A stretch of DNA of 41,077 nucleotides from an uncultured beta proteobacterium (GTDB lineage Bacteria > Pseudomonadota > Gammaproteobacteria > Burkholderiales > Burkholderiaceae_B), in NCBI GenBank assembly GCA_903865015.1, contig CAIPID010000254.1:1-41077 (forward strand), written 5' to 3'. Made by a program: the position numbers and the translations under genes. Positions 1 to 7,390 of this stretch are shown one piece after another; the first letter of the stretch is position 1, and each line of letters begins with the position of its first letter. Below the pieces are notes generated by a model. The model ran no database searches and was not told where the DNA came from. It saw nothing but the letters and a program-made list of their open reading frames with translations.

Positions 1-245
1 ACATACCTGTACCCATAGCGATCGCTAAACCAGCCTCTCGTTCCACAAGAGGTGGTCTGTACCGACATCACAAAACCACCTGGCGTTGTGAGATGTCGAT
101 AAGCCGAGCGCTCGGAAATAGAGAGAATTTCTTTATAAAGATCTTGTGCCTGCTCTGCCGCAAAGCCATGCAGCAAAGATACGCCTCGATCCAGTTGCTC
201 GGTCCAAGGCTGACCAGGATCCGATGAGAAAAACAAATCAGCCAT
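1..245 (-). CDS. alkB: AlkB-type DNA/RNA alkylation-repair dioxygenase, N-terminal part (cut by window edge)
   Basis: This gene is absent from the ORF track because its stop lies outside the window. Translating the minus strand from the ATG at 245-243 gives 81 uninterrupted codons. The segment TPGGFVMSVQTTSCGTRGW closely follows E. coli AlkB in the stretch before its iron-binding core, and a YGYRY stretch follows. AlkB is a cytosolic Fe(II)/2-oxoglutarate dioxygenase that oxidatively removes methyl groups from 1-methyladenine and 3-methylcytosine. The HxD...H iron ligands and the Arg that binds 2-oxoglutarate lie beyond position 1, so activity cannot be judged. A GGAG ribosome site sits about 5 nt before the ATG. 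The gene starts 16 bp after the uvrD stop on the same strand, so it is probably co-transcribed with that helicase gene. The family call is firm; the completeness of the gene is unknown. Confidence 0.86.
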   Translation of the reverse strand, partial: MADLFFSSDPGQPWTEQLDRGVSLLHGFAAEQAQDLYKEILSISERSAYRHLTTPGGFVMSVQTTSCGTRGWFSDRYGYRY

Positions 246-261
246 TTAGCTCCGTCACCGA

Positions 262-2568
262 TCAGCTCTGAATGATATCGAGCTTAGCCACGCCGAGTGC
301 GAGGGTCTTAGCTCCCACGTCCCTGAACTGGATCTGAGCCTGCGCATCGAGTCCGGTACCCGCAAGTCCAATAATCGTGCCTTCCCCAAAGCGGGCGTGA
401 CGAACGCCCTGCCCGACCCTGAATTGCTGAGCGCCCACCGTCACACCACTGGCTAACATCTTCGGTGGCACGGGTACCGCGCGCGGTGCAGCCTGTCGAC
501 CATAGGTATCACCAGAGTAATTGCTGGTTTTCCAGCGCGGCTCGCTATCACCCAAGCCCTGCTTGGGGGTGAGCCATTTCATATGTACGTCCGGGACTTC
601 GGAGAGGAACCTGGAGCGCATGGCATAACGTGTCTGACCATGGAGCATACGACTCTGCGCGAGACTGAAATACAGCCGCTCACGGGCACGCGTAATCGCG
701 ACATACATGAGGCGCCGCTCTTCTTCGAGACCAGAAGGATCCGAAGTACTATTTTCGTGAGGAAAGAGGCCTTCTTCGATGCCAGTAATAAATACCGCAT
801 CGAATTCCAGACCTTTGGCTGCATGAACGGTCATCAGCTGAACAGCATCCTGTCCCGCCTGCGCCTGATTGTCACCCGCCTCAAGTGCGGCATGCGAAAG
901 AAAGGCCATGAGCGGAGACAGACCATTAAAGCCCTCCTGCATGGGATCAAGCACAACATCCTGACCTGCGTCGGCAATCACGGTGGTCGCACCCGTCATA
1001 GGCGCCTGAACTACAACGCCTGCGGGCAAGCCAGACATATCGGCTTCAATCACGAAGGCAGCGGCAGCATTGACTAATTCGTTTAAGTTCTCGATGCGAT
1101 CCGCACCTTCGCGATCCTGCTCGTAATGCGCCATCAACCCGCTCTGGGCAATCACATGCTCGACTAACTCAGGCAGCGGCAACAGACGCGTTTCGAACGA
1201 AAGCTTATTGATCATCATCGCAAACTGCGCGAGGTTTGAGCCGCCCTTACCAGGCACGCGTGCGACAGCTGAGGACAGACTCGTATCAAACGCGCGCGCC
1301 TGATCTCCCAGCATCTCAAGCGTGCGTGCACCAATCCCGCGCGGGGGAAAATTCACCACACGCATCCACGACGTATCGTCATCAGGATTGGCCATTAGAC
1401 GCAAATAAGCGAGCGCGTGTTTAATTTCCTGTCGTTCAAAAAAGCGCAAGCCGCCGTAAACTTTGTAGGCGACACCTGCTGAGAAAAGCGCATGCTCGAT
1501 CACGCGGGACTGTGCATTGCTGCGATAGAGCACGGCAATCTGACTACGCTCGCGTCCATCAGAAATCAAGCCACGCACTTCGTCGACCAACCATTGCGCT
1601 TCAGACAAATCAGTGGGCTGTTCCACCACACGAATTTGCTCACCCTCGCCTTGCTCGGTCCAGAGATTTTTACCTAAGCGACCATTGTTATGGCTGATGA
1701 GCGCATTGGCAGCATCCAGTATGTGGCCATAGGATCGATAGTTTTGTTCAAGACGAATCACTGTGCCGTGGGCGTAATCGCGCTCGAAATCAGACATATT
1801 GCCAACATTCGCACCACGAAATGCATAGATAGACTGATCATCATCGCCCACTGCAAACATGCTCGCACCGCCACCCGCGAGTAGCCTGAGCCACTTGTAC
1901 TGCAGTGTATTGGTATCCTGAAACTCATCAACCAGCACGTGTTTAAACCGTCGCTGATAATGCGCGCGCACAGGCTCATTGCGCGAGAGCAACTCGTATG
2001 CACGCAATAACAATTCGGGAAAATCAACAACGCCTTCACGCTGGCACTGCACCTCATAGAGCGCATAAATCTCTATCATGCGCCTGCGAAAACTATCGTA
2101 AGCCTCTACATCGCTGGGACGCTGGCCTTCTTCTTTAGCACCATTGATAAATCTCTGCACCTCACGTGGTGGATATTTATCATCATCCACGCCATTGGCT
2201 TTGAGCAAGCGCTTGATCGCGGCCAGCTGATCAGCCGTATCCAGTATCTGGAAAGCCTGAGGCAAACCGGCATCGCGATGATGCGCACGCAACATCCGGT
2301 TGCACAATCCATGAAACGTACCTATCCACATGCCACGAATATCAATGGGCAAGATGCTTGATACGCGGGCGGTCATTTCGCGAGCGGCTTTATTAGTAAA
2401 AGTAACGGCCAGAATCCCAAGGGGACTGACTTGCCCGGTCTGGATGAGCCACGCCATACGCGTGGTCAGCACTCGGGTCTTACCGCTCCCAGCACCAGCA
2501 AGCACTAGAGCATGTTGGGGAGGGAGCGTTACGGCTTCGCGTTGGGGCGAATTAAGCTTGTCGATCAT
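262..2568 (-). CDS. uvrD: UvrD/PcrA-type superfamily 1A DNA helicase
   Basis: This is a 3'-5' DNA helicase, probably UvrD (helicase II), which removes the excised oligonucleotide in nucleotide-excision repair and unwinds from nicks in mismatch repair. All SF1A motifs are visible in 768 aa: Walker A AGAGSGKT (residues 24-31), motif Ia VTFTNKAAREM (about 55-65), Walker B DEFQD (214-218), motif III GDDDQSIYAFRGA, motif IV EQNYRS, motif V VHAAKGLEF and motif VI YVAITRARERL. The C-terminal tail (RQGVRHARFGEGTI-like) matches the UvrD C-terminal extension that contacts RNA polymerase. E. coli UvrD is 720 aa, so this one is slightly long. The start codon overlaps the stop of the upstream desaturase by 4 bp (ATGA), implying coupled translation, and alkB follows 16 bp downstream. 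PcrA or Rep is the alternative name; the tail favours UvrD. Confidence 0.95.
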   Translation of the reverse strand: MIDKLNSPQREAVTLPPQHALVLAGAGSGKTRVLTTRMAWLIQTGQVSPLGILAVTFTNKAAREMTARVSSILPIDIRGMWIGTFHGLCNRMLRAHHRDAGLPQAFQILDTADQLAAIKRLLKANGVDDDKYPPREVQRFINGAKEEGQRPSDVEAYDSFRRRMIEIYALYEVQCQREGVVDFPELLLRAYELLSRNEPVRAHYQRRFKHVLVDEFQDTNTLQYKWLRLLAGGGASMFAVGDDDQSIYAFRGANVGNMSDFERDYAHGTVIRLEQNYRSYGHILDAANALISHNNGRLGKNLWTEQGEGEQIRVVEQPTDLSEAQWLVDEVRGLISDGRERSQIAVLYRSNAQSRVIEHALFSAGVAYKVYGGLRFFERQEIKHALAYLRLMANPDDDTSWMRVVNFPPRGIGARTLEMLGDQARAFDTSLSSAVARVPGKGGSNLAQFAMMINKLSFETRLLPLPELVEHVIAQSGLMAHYEQDREGADRIENLNELVNAAAAFVIEADMSGLPAGVVVQAPMTGATTVIADAGQDVVLDPMQEGFNGLSPLMAFLSHAALEAGDNQAQAGQDAVQLMTVHAAKGLEFDAVFITGIEEGLFPHENSTSDPSGLEEERRLMYVAITRARERLYFSLAQSRMLHGQTRYAMRSRFLSEVPDVHMKWLTPKQGLGDSEPRWKTSNYSGDTYGRQAAPRAVPVPPKMLASGVTVGAQQFRVGQGVRHARFGEGTIIGLAGTGLDAQAQIQFRDVGAKTLALGVAKLDIIQS

Positions 2569-3764
2569 GCCGCATAGCGGCGCAGACGCACAGCAAACTC
2601 CTCAAGGCTTGCAATGCCGCTCTGTTGAGCACGCTGACACCATGCCTGAAGTTCATGCAAGAGCTGATCACTTGAGTCACTTGAACTATCCCAGAGCTTG
2701 ACGAGATCATGACGCATCTGCACGAGTGTAGTCAGAGAGTTACTCTGCGAGAGCGCTTTTTCGATACGTGCGCGCTCGATCGGTGCGAGGGTTTCCTCGC
2801 CTCGACCCAGCCAGTGCGTGGCGGCAATCAGCTCTTCGGCCTGATGGCCGCTGCCAGAGGTTTTGAGGTGCTGGATTTCGATGCGGCAGGCGCTTTTCAA
2901 AATGCCCGTATAGCGCGACAAAATTTCAAAGCGATGAGCGATCACACCCTGCAGCGTGCGCAAGTCAACGCCTGCTTTACCATGCGCTTCGAGACGCAGG
3001 CGGGGGGCAACTTTTTTAATTTTGCACAAACCAACCGCCTTGAGTCCCAAAATATAAATCCAGCCGATATCGAGCTCATACCATTTGCTGGAGAATTTTG
3101 CACTCGTTCCGTAGGCATGATGATTGTTGTGCAGCTCTTCTCCACCAATCAGAATGCCGATCGGGAATACATTGGTACTGGTGTCAGGACTGGCAAAGTT
3201 GCGATAGCCCCAGTAGTGACCAATACCATTGACCACACCCGCTGCCCAGAAAGGAATCCAGGCCATCTGGATCGCCCAGATTGTGAAACCAATCGAGCCA
3301 AAGAGTGCGAGATCGATGAACAGCATCACCAGGATGCCACGGGCGCTGTAGCGTGTATATACATTGCGCTCTAGCCAGTCATCCGGCGTGCCATGACCAA
3401 ATTTGGAGAGGGTTTCCTGATTTTTGGATTCGTGGCGATAAAGCTCTGCGCCAGAAAACATGACCTTACCGATGCCGTAGATCATGGGCGAATGCGGATC
3501 ATCCTCACGCTCGCATTTTGCGTGGTGTTTACGGTGAATGGATACCCATTCCTTTGTGACCATACCCGTGGTCATCCACAACCAGAAGCGGAAAAAATGC
3601 ATCACTGCAGGATGGAGATCGAGACCTCTGTGCGCCTGACTGCGGTGTAAAAAGACCGTCACGCCCACGATCGTGATGTGCGTCATCACCAGAGTGTAGA
3701 GAACAACTTCCCACCAACTAGCCTGAAGTAAACCGCCTGCGGCAAAAGAAATAATGTCTTTCAT
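2565..3764 (-). CDS. Membrane fatty-acid desaturase (delta-9 acyl-CoA desaturase family)
   Basis: This is an integral-membrane di-iron desaturase that should introduce a cis double bond into acyl chains and adjust membrane fluidity. The three histidine boxes of the family are present: HRSQAH (about residues 40-45), HRKHH (about 78-82) and HNNHH (about 213-217). Hydrophobic segments occur around residues 18-38, 55-70, 142-160 and 163-182. After about residue 245 there is a soluble, helix-rich tail of some 150 residues with no motif I recognise; similar lengths (390-400 aa) are usual for betaproteobacterial members. The ATG at 3764 is the natural start. The stop overlaps the uvrD start by 4 bp, making it the first gene of a desaturase-uvrD-alkB run. 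The leader carries repeated AACAAATTGA elements that could be regulatory. Substrate and regiospecificity are inferred from the family only. Confidence 0.88.
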   Translation of the reverse strand: MKDIISFAAGGLLQASWWEVVLYTLVMTHITIVGVTVFLHRSQAHRGLDLHPAVMHFFRFWLWMTTGMVTKEWVSIHRKHHAKCEREDDPHSPMIYGIGKVMFSGAELYRHESKNQETLSKFGHGTPDDWLERNVYTRYSARGILVMLFIDLALFGSIGFTIWAIQMAWIPFWAAGVVNGIGHYWGYRNFASPDTSTNVFPIGILIGGEELHNNHHAYGTSAKFSSKWYELDIGWIYILGLKAVGLCKIKKVAPRLRLEAHGKAGVDLRTLQGVIAHRFEILSRYTGILKSACRIEIQHLKTSGSGHQAEELIAATHWLGRGEETLAPIERARIEKALSQSNSLTTLVQMRHDLVKLWDSSSDSSDQLLHELQAWCQRAQQSGIASLEEFAVRLRRYAA

Positions 3765-3791
3765 GAGTGTCGATGACTCGCTACAAAAAAT

Positions 3792-3869
3792 AACAAATTG
3801 ATTTTAACGTAAGTACCCCCCTTGGAACGCTTAAAAACCACACGAATTTGAGGAATATCAACAAATTGA
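3792..3869 (-). promoter_or_regulatory. AT-rich leader of the desaturase gene with repeated CAAATTG elements
   Basis: The 133-bp gap between the desaturase start and the rsmB stop carries two identical 10-mers, AACAAATTGA, at 3792-3801 and 3860-3869. An inverted AATTTG at 3845-3850 pairs with the second copy (spacer about 11 bp). This is where an operator for a fluidity or fatty-acid regulator would sit. I cannot pick a convincing -35/-10 pair here, and the regulatory role is inference. Confidence 0.3.
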
Positions 3870-3897
3870 ATGTGATTTAAGCGCTATTTAGGAGATG

Positions 3898-5718
3898 TTA
3901 GGTACTTTCGACTTTTTTCTTGGCACGTCTGAACGGGATTTTCTTGGGCGCTGGTTTGTCTGACTCATCTACTTTTTTATCGTTTTCGGCAATTTGCGCA
4001 TGTTGTTCGGACTCAACCACGGCCCGCACCACAGCATCGAGCGATACGATTGAATCATCGACGAGTGCTTTGACAGCCTCAGAAACTAAGCTATCTGATG
4101 GTGCCGCTTCTTGACTTGCATCATCGCTGATATTGGCCGCACTTTGTTTGCGACGCTCGAACACTGCAGCAAAAAAGCCATCCGTTCCATGCACATCAGG
4201 TCTGAGCTTCAGGTACGGGCCTTCGATCACCAAAGGTGTCCGGGCAGCCAAAATTGGGGCCGCATCCACGAGTTCAAATTCTGGATGCTCTGCGAGGAAT
4301 TTCTCGGCCTGATTTTCGTTTTCTTCTGTGAGCAAACTGCAAGTGGCATAGACCAGTCGACCACCAGGGGCCACGCAACGTGAGGCGCTCGCAAGAATTC
4401 TGGCCTGCAGTGCGACGAGTTCTTCCAGACTCTGGGCAGACTGGCGCCATTTCAGGTCAGGATTACGTCTGAGCGTGCCGACACCACTACAGGGGGCGTC
4501 AACCAGCACGCGATGCGCTTTTCCAGCCAGACGGCGCACACGTTGATCATTTTCATGATCAATCGCCACCGGCACGACGTTGGACAAGCCACTGCGCGCA
4601 AAACGTGGTTTGGCTTTAGCCAAACGCGTCGCAGAAACATCAAAAGCATATAAACGGCCGGTTGAGCGCATCAAAGCCCCCAACAATAAAGTCTTGCCGC
4701 CCGCACCGGCGCAAAAGTCAATGACCATTTCGCCACGCTTGGGTCCGACCAATAGCGCCAATAACTGGCTGCCCTCGTCCTGGACTTCGATCAGTCCGTG
4801 TTCGAACTGGTGCCACTTATTCATCGCAGGGCGACCCTTGAGACGAATTCCCCAGGGTGAAAACGGCGTTGCAACGGGCGCATGTCGCACCGCATTGCCG
4901 CGCGTCAGATCAGCCAGCATCTCGTCTCGCTCGGCTTTGAACGGATTGACACGAATATCGAGTGCAGCATGCTGATTCAGAGAATGTGCCAACGACTCAA
5001 GTTCCGGAAAATCCTTAATGCGGTCATATAACCAGTCTGGCAAACTCTCACGGACAGGCAATGACATGGAGCTCGGCTCAATCTGGGCAATACGCTCGAG
5101 CCAGGCAAGCTCACCTACATCAAGCACTGCTTTTACTTTTTCGGGGTCCATGGTTGACAAGGCTCCCTGAATAGCAAGGCGGCGTACCGCGTTACCCACC
5201 CCGCTCTCGGCGAGCTGGCGATAAAGCCTAAGGTTACGCAAGACGTCATAGACTGACTCGGCCACCTCGGCGCGATCCCGGATACCCAGACTCGGATGCG
5301 CCCTAAACCAATGCGAGACGACCGAATCCGCTGCAAATCGCATGGTCAGCACCTCATCGAGGACCTTGCGAATCTGATCCAGACGGATGGTCATCGGGGG
5401 TTGGCGAGGTTTGTGCACAAAAGCGGGTTGCTGTGGATGCTCACCACCGTGCTCAGCTCGATCACTGTCTCGATCACCGCTCCTGTCGTAGCCACGATCG
5501 GCAGAACGGTCATAACCACCGCCCGAACCACTTCGCGAATAAGCTGGCTGGGCATTCATGAGACGATCCGTGGCAGAGCCTTTGGCTGGCGGCGCACGAT
5601 CAGGATCAAATGGTCTTGGTGCAGAACGGGCGCTCGTGGCAGATCCAGAGCGTGGCTTACCCCGCGAATCGCCCGGTTTGGGCCGACCTGGACGGCTAGG
5701 TGTGCGTGGGTTGCTCAT
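3898..5718 (-). CDS. rsmB: RsmB/NOP-family 16S rRNA (cytosine-5) methyltransferase with long disordered extensions
   Basis: This is an S-adenosylmethionine-dependent RNA m5C methyltransferase; the family member RsmB modifies C967 of 16S rRNA. The catalytic core spans roughly residues 110-530. It has a helical N-terminal part (RLDQIRKVLDEVL...), SAM motif I (VIDFCAGAGGKT), motif IV DAPCSGVGTLRRNPD with the releasing Cys, and motif VI YATCSL with the nucleophilic Cys. About 100 N-terminal residues are Arg/Gly/Ser/Asp-rich and low in complexity, with repeats such as GYDRSADRGYDRSGDRD. The tail after about 540 is acidic and ends in a basic patch (FRRAKKKVEST). E. coli RsmB is 429 aa, so this 606-aa form is extended at both ends. 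It overlaps the purN stop by 4 bp (ATGA). A related RNA m5C methyltransferase with another target site is the main alternative. Confidence 0.87.
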   Translation of the reverse strand: MSNPRTPSRPGRPKPGDSRGKPRSGSATSARSAPRPFDPDRAPPAKGSATDRLMNAQPAYSRSGSGGGYDRSADRGYDRSGDRDSDRAEHGGEHPQQPAFVHKPRQPPMTIRLDQIRKVLDEVLTMRFAADSVVSHWFRAHPSLGIRDRAEVAESVYDVLRNLRLYRQLAESGVGNAVRRLAIQGALSTMDPEKVKAVLDVGELAWLERIAQIEPSSMSLPVRESLPDWLYDRIKDFPELESLAHSLNQHAALDIRVNPFKAERDEMLADLTRGNAVRHAPVATPFSPWGIRLKGRPAMNKWHQFEHGLIEVQDEGSQLLALLVGPKRGEMVIDFCAGAGGKTLLLGALMRSTGRLYAFDVSATRLAKAKPRFARSGLSNVVPVAIDHENDQRVRRLAGKAHRVLVDAPCSGVGTLRRNPDLKWRQSAQSLEELVALQARILASASRCVAPGGRLVYATCSLLTEENENQAEKFLAEHPEFELVDAAPILAARTPLVIEGPYLKLRPDVHGTDGFFAAVFERRKQSAANISDDASQEAAPSDSLVSEAVKALVDDSIVSLDAVVRAVVESEQHAQIAENDKKVDESDKPAPKKIPFRRAKKKVEST

Positions 5719-6380
5719 ACTGATTGCTCCGATACAAATATTCTTGAATGAATGGCGTCAACATTGACGCGCTGGTCTGGCATGAGATGCACCTGACCTT
5801 TTGCAAGCCAGACAGCGACTTGCGGATAAACGACGTGCTCAAGCGTCAACACACGCTCGGCTAATGACTCAGGCGTGTCCTCAGACAGCACCGGTACTAC
5901 GCCCTGCGCGATAATAGGACCATGATCAAGCACCGGCGTGACAAAGTGAACCGTACATCCGTGTGCCTGAACGCCTTTGGCAATCGCCTGTGCATGCGTG
6001 TGCAAACCAGGAAATGCAGGCAGTAATGAGGGGTGGATATTGACCAGCCTGCCCGCATAATGCTGCACAAATTCGGGCGTCAGTACCCGCATAAAACCAG
6101 CGAGCAACACATAATCTGGTGAATATTGGTCGATGATCGACTTAAGCGCCGCATCAAACGTGTTTCTGTTTGAAAAATCCGTGTGGGAAACCACTTGCGT
6201 GGCAATTCCTCTCTCACTGGCCCATTTTAGCCCAGTACTGGCCGGACGATTAGAAATAACAGCTAAAACATCCGCTGGGCAACGATCTGCGAGACAGCTG
6301 GCAACGATTTTCTGCATATTTGAACCCTGCCCGGATATCAAAATCACAAAGCGCTTACGTAAAAAAAAGGGGTCAGACAT
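5715..6380 (-). CDS. purN: Phosphoribosylglycinamide formyltransferase (10-formyl-THF dependent)
   Basis: PurN transfers the formyl group from 10-formyltetrahydrofolate to GAR, the third step of purine synthesis, in the cytosol. The sequence has the ISGQGSNMQKI phosphate-binding region near the N-terminus (family SGxGSN), SNRPAS, the catalytic-site segment GRLVNIHPSLLPAFPGLHTHAQA with the essential His, and the downstream VHFVTPVLDHGPIIAQ containing the catalytic Asp. The ORF track extends 67 codons too far; the ATG at 6380 (MSDPFFLRKRFVILISGQGSN) gives 221 aa, close to the family norm of 210-220. The longer form would run into the divergent ribF. The gene is followed by rsmB with a 4-bp overlap, so the two are probably one transcript. 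The Shine-Dalgarno signal before the chosen ATG is weak (TGGAAT). Confidence 0.94.
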   Translation of the reverse strand: MSDPFFLRKRFVILISGQGSNMQKIVASCLADRCPADVLAVISNRPASTGLKWASERGIATQVVSHTDFSNRNTFDAALKSIIDQYSPDYVLLAGFMRVLTPEFVQHYAGRLVNIHPSLLPAFPGLHTHAQAIAKGVQAHGCTVHFVTPVLDHGPIIAQGVVPVLSEDTPESLAERVLTLEHVVYPQVAVWLAKGQVHLMPDQRVNVDAIHSRIFVSEQSV

Positions 6381-6424
6381 GGGATTCCACGAACAAAGCA
6401 GTACGAAATTGTAAACTGTTGCTT

Positions 6425-7390
6425 GTGAAAACCTCCTTACGCATCCGTCGTCACCCTCCTGCGCCCTCTTTGCGCTTCTCATCCGCCCTGTCAATAGGTA
6501 ACTTTGACGGGGTGCACCTTGGGCATACCGCCATGCTCGAGCAAGTCTGTGCGGCTGCGCGCGAGCATGACCTCGTGCCAAGCGTCCTGACTTTTGCGCC
6601 GCATCCGCGTCAGTACTTTGCTCAAGTCAACCATCGGCCCGAGCTGTCTCCGCCACAAATTAGCGGCGTCCGAGACAAGCTGACCGCGCTGGCTCAAACA
6701 GGTATCGAGCAAATCATCCTGGCTCGTTTTAATCGTCAAATGGCCGAAATGTCTGCGACTGATTTCGTCACGCAGCTATTGATCGAGCAGCTCGGCACGC
6801 GCTGGTTACTGGTAGGCGAGGATTTCCGCTTTGGCCGACAACGCGCCGGAGATGTGGAATTACTTAAAAAAATCGGTTTGCAACACGGTATGCAGGTCCA
6901 GACCATGTCTGATGTTACCGATGCACACGGACACCGGATTTCAAGTTCCGAGGTGCGTTCGGCACTCGGTGCGGGTGATCTGAATCATGCCGCACACCTG
7001 CTCGGTCGAACCTTTGCTATGAGCGGCCATGTCATCCATGGCAAAAAACTCGGCCGCACCCTCAACATGCCCACAATGAATATGCGTGTTACGCCCCGTT
7101 GTGCTGCGCGCTCGGGCATATATGTAGTGCGTGTACATGGTCTGGGCTCAAACCCTTTGCCTGGCGTGGCCAGCTTAGGAGTGCGTCCAACCGTCGAGGA
7201 CGATGGCAGTATTCTGCTCGAAACACACTTATTAACAAGCAATCCGGATGCTTACGGTAAACTCATCCGGGTCGAACTCCTGCAACACGTGCGGGACGAA
7301 GAAAAATTTCCTGATCTCCCAACCCTGACTGCCGCCATGCATGCCGATGCACAGCATGCACGCTCTTATTTTGCGCTCCATGGACTATAA
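6425..7390 (+). CDS. ribF: Bifunctional riboflavin kinase / FAD synthetase
   Basis: RibF phosphorylates riboflavin to FMN and then adenylates it to FAD. The N-terminal nucleotidyltransferase domain shows [12 protein letters not shown] just after the start, [22 protein letters not shown] and [11 protein letters not shown]. The C-terminal flavokinase domain begins near [19 protein letters not shown] and includes [11 protein letters not shown] and ETHLL. The ORF track starts at 6320, inside purN on the other strand. I prefer the GTG at 6425, which places the family-typical N-terminus ([28 protein letters not shown]) directly after the start and gives 321 aa; no strong ribosome site decides it. 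The start lies only 44 bp from the divergent purN start. The 3' end overlaps ileS by 11 bp. The ribF-ileS-lspA order is widespread in proteobacteria. Confidence 0.94.
   Translation: MKTSLRIRRHPPAPSLRFSSALSIGNFDGVHLGHTAMLEQVCAAAREHDLVPSVLTFAPHPRQYFAQVNHRPELSPPQISGVRDKLTALAQTGIEQIILARFNRQMAEMSATDFVTQLLIEQLGTRWLLVGEDFRFGRQRAGDVELLKKIGLQHGMQVQTMSDVTDAHGHRISSSEVRSALGAGDLNHAAHLLGRTFAMSGHVIHGKKLGRTLNMPTMNMRVTPRCAARSGIYVVRVHGLGSNPLPGVASLGVRPTVEDDGSILLETHLLTSNPDAYGKLIRVELLQHVRDEEKFPDLPTLTAAMHADAQHARSYFALHGL

Noticed and set aside
583-1077. 164-aa plus-strand ORF
   Set aside because: It is antisense to uvrD, whose full set of helicase motifs lies on the minus strand; the ORF has no recognisable domain.
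2709-3374. 221-aa plus-strand ORF
   Set aside because: Shadow of the desaturase on the other strand; its composition follows the antisense of the histidine-box region.
5400-5560. Tandem repeat or CRISPR-like array in the rsmB 5' region
   Set aside because: The repeats are short, imperfect and in frame, encoding the Asp/Arg/Ser/Gly-rich tail; no spacer pattern.
6320-6424. Extended N-terminus of RibF from the track
   Set aside because: It overlaps the divergent purN start and the added residues do not fit the family; the GTG at 6425 is used.
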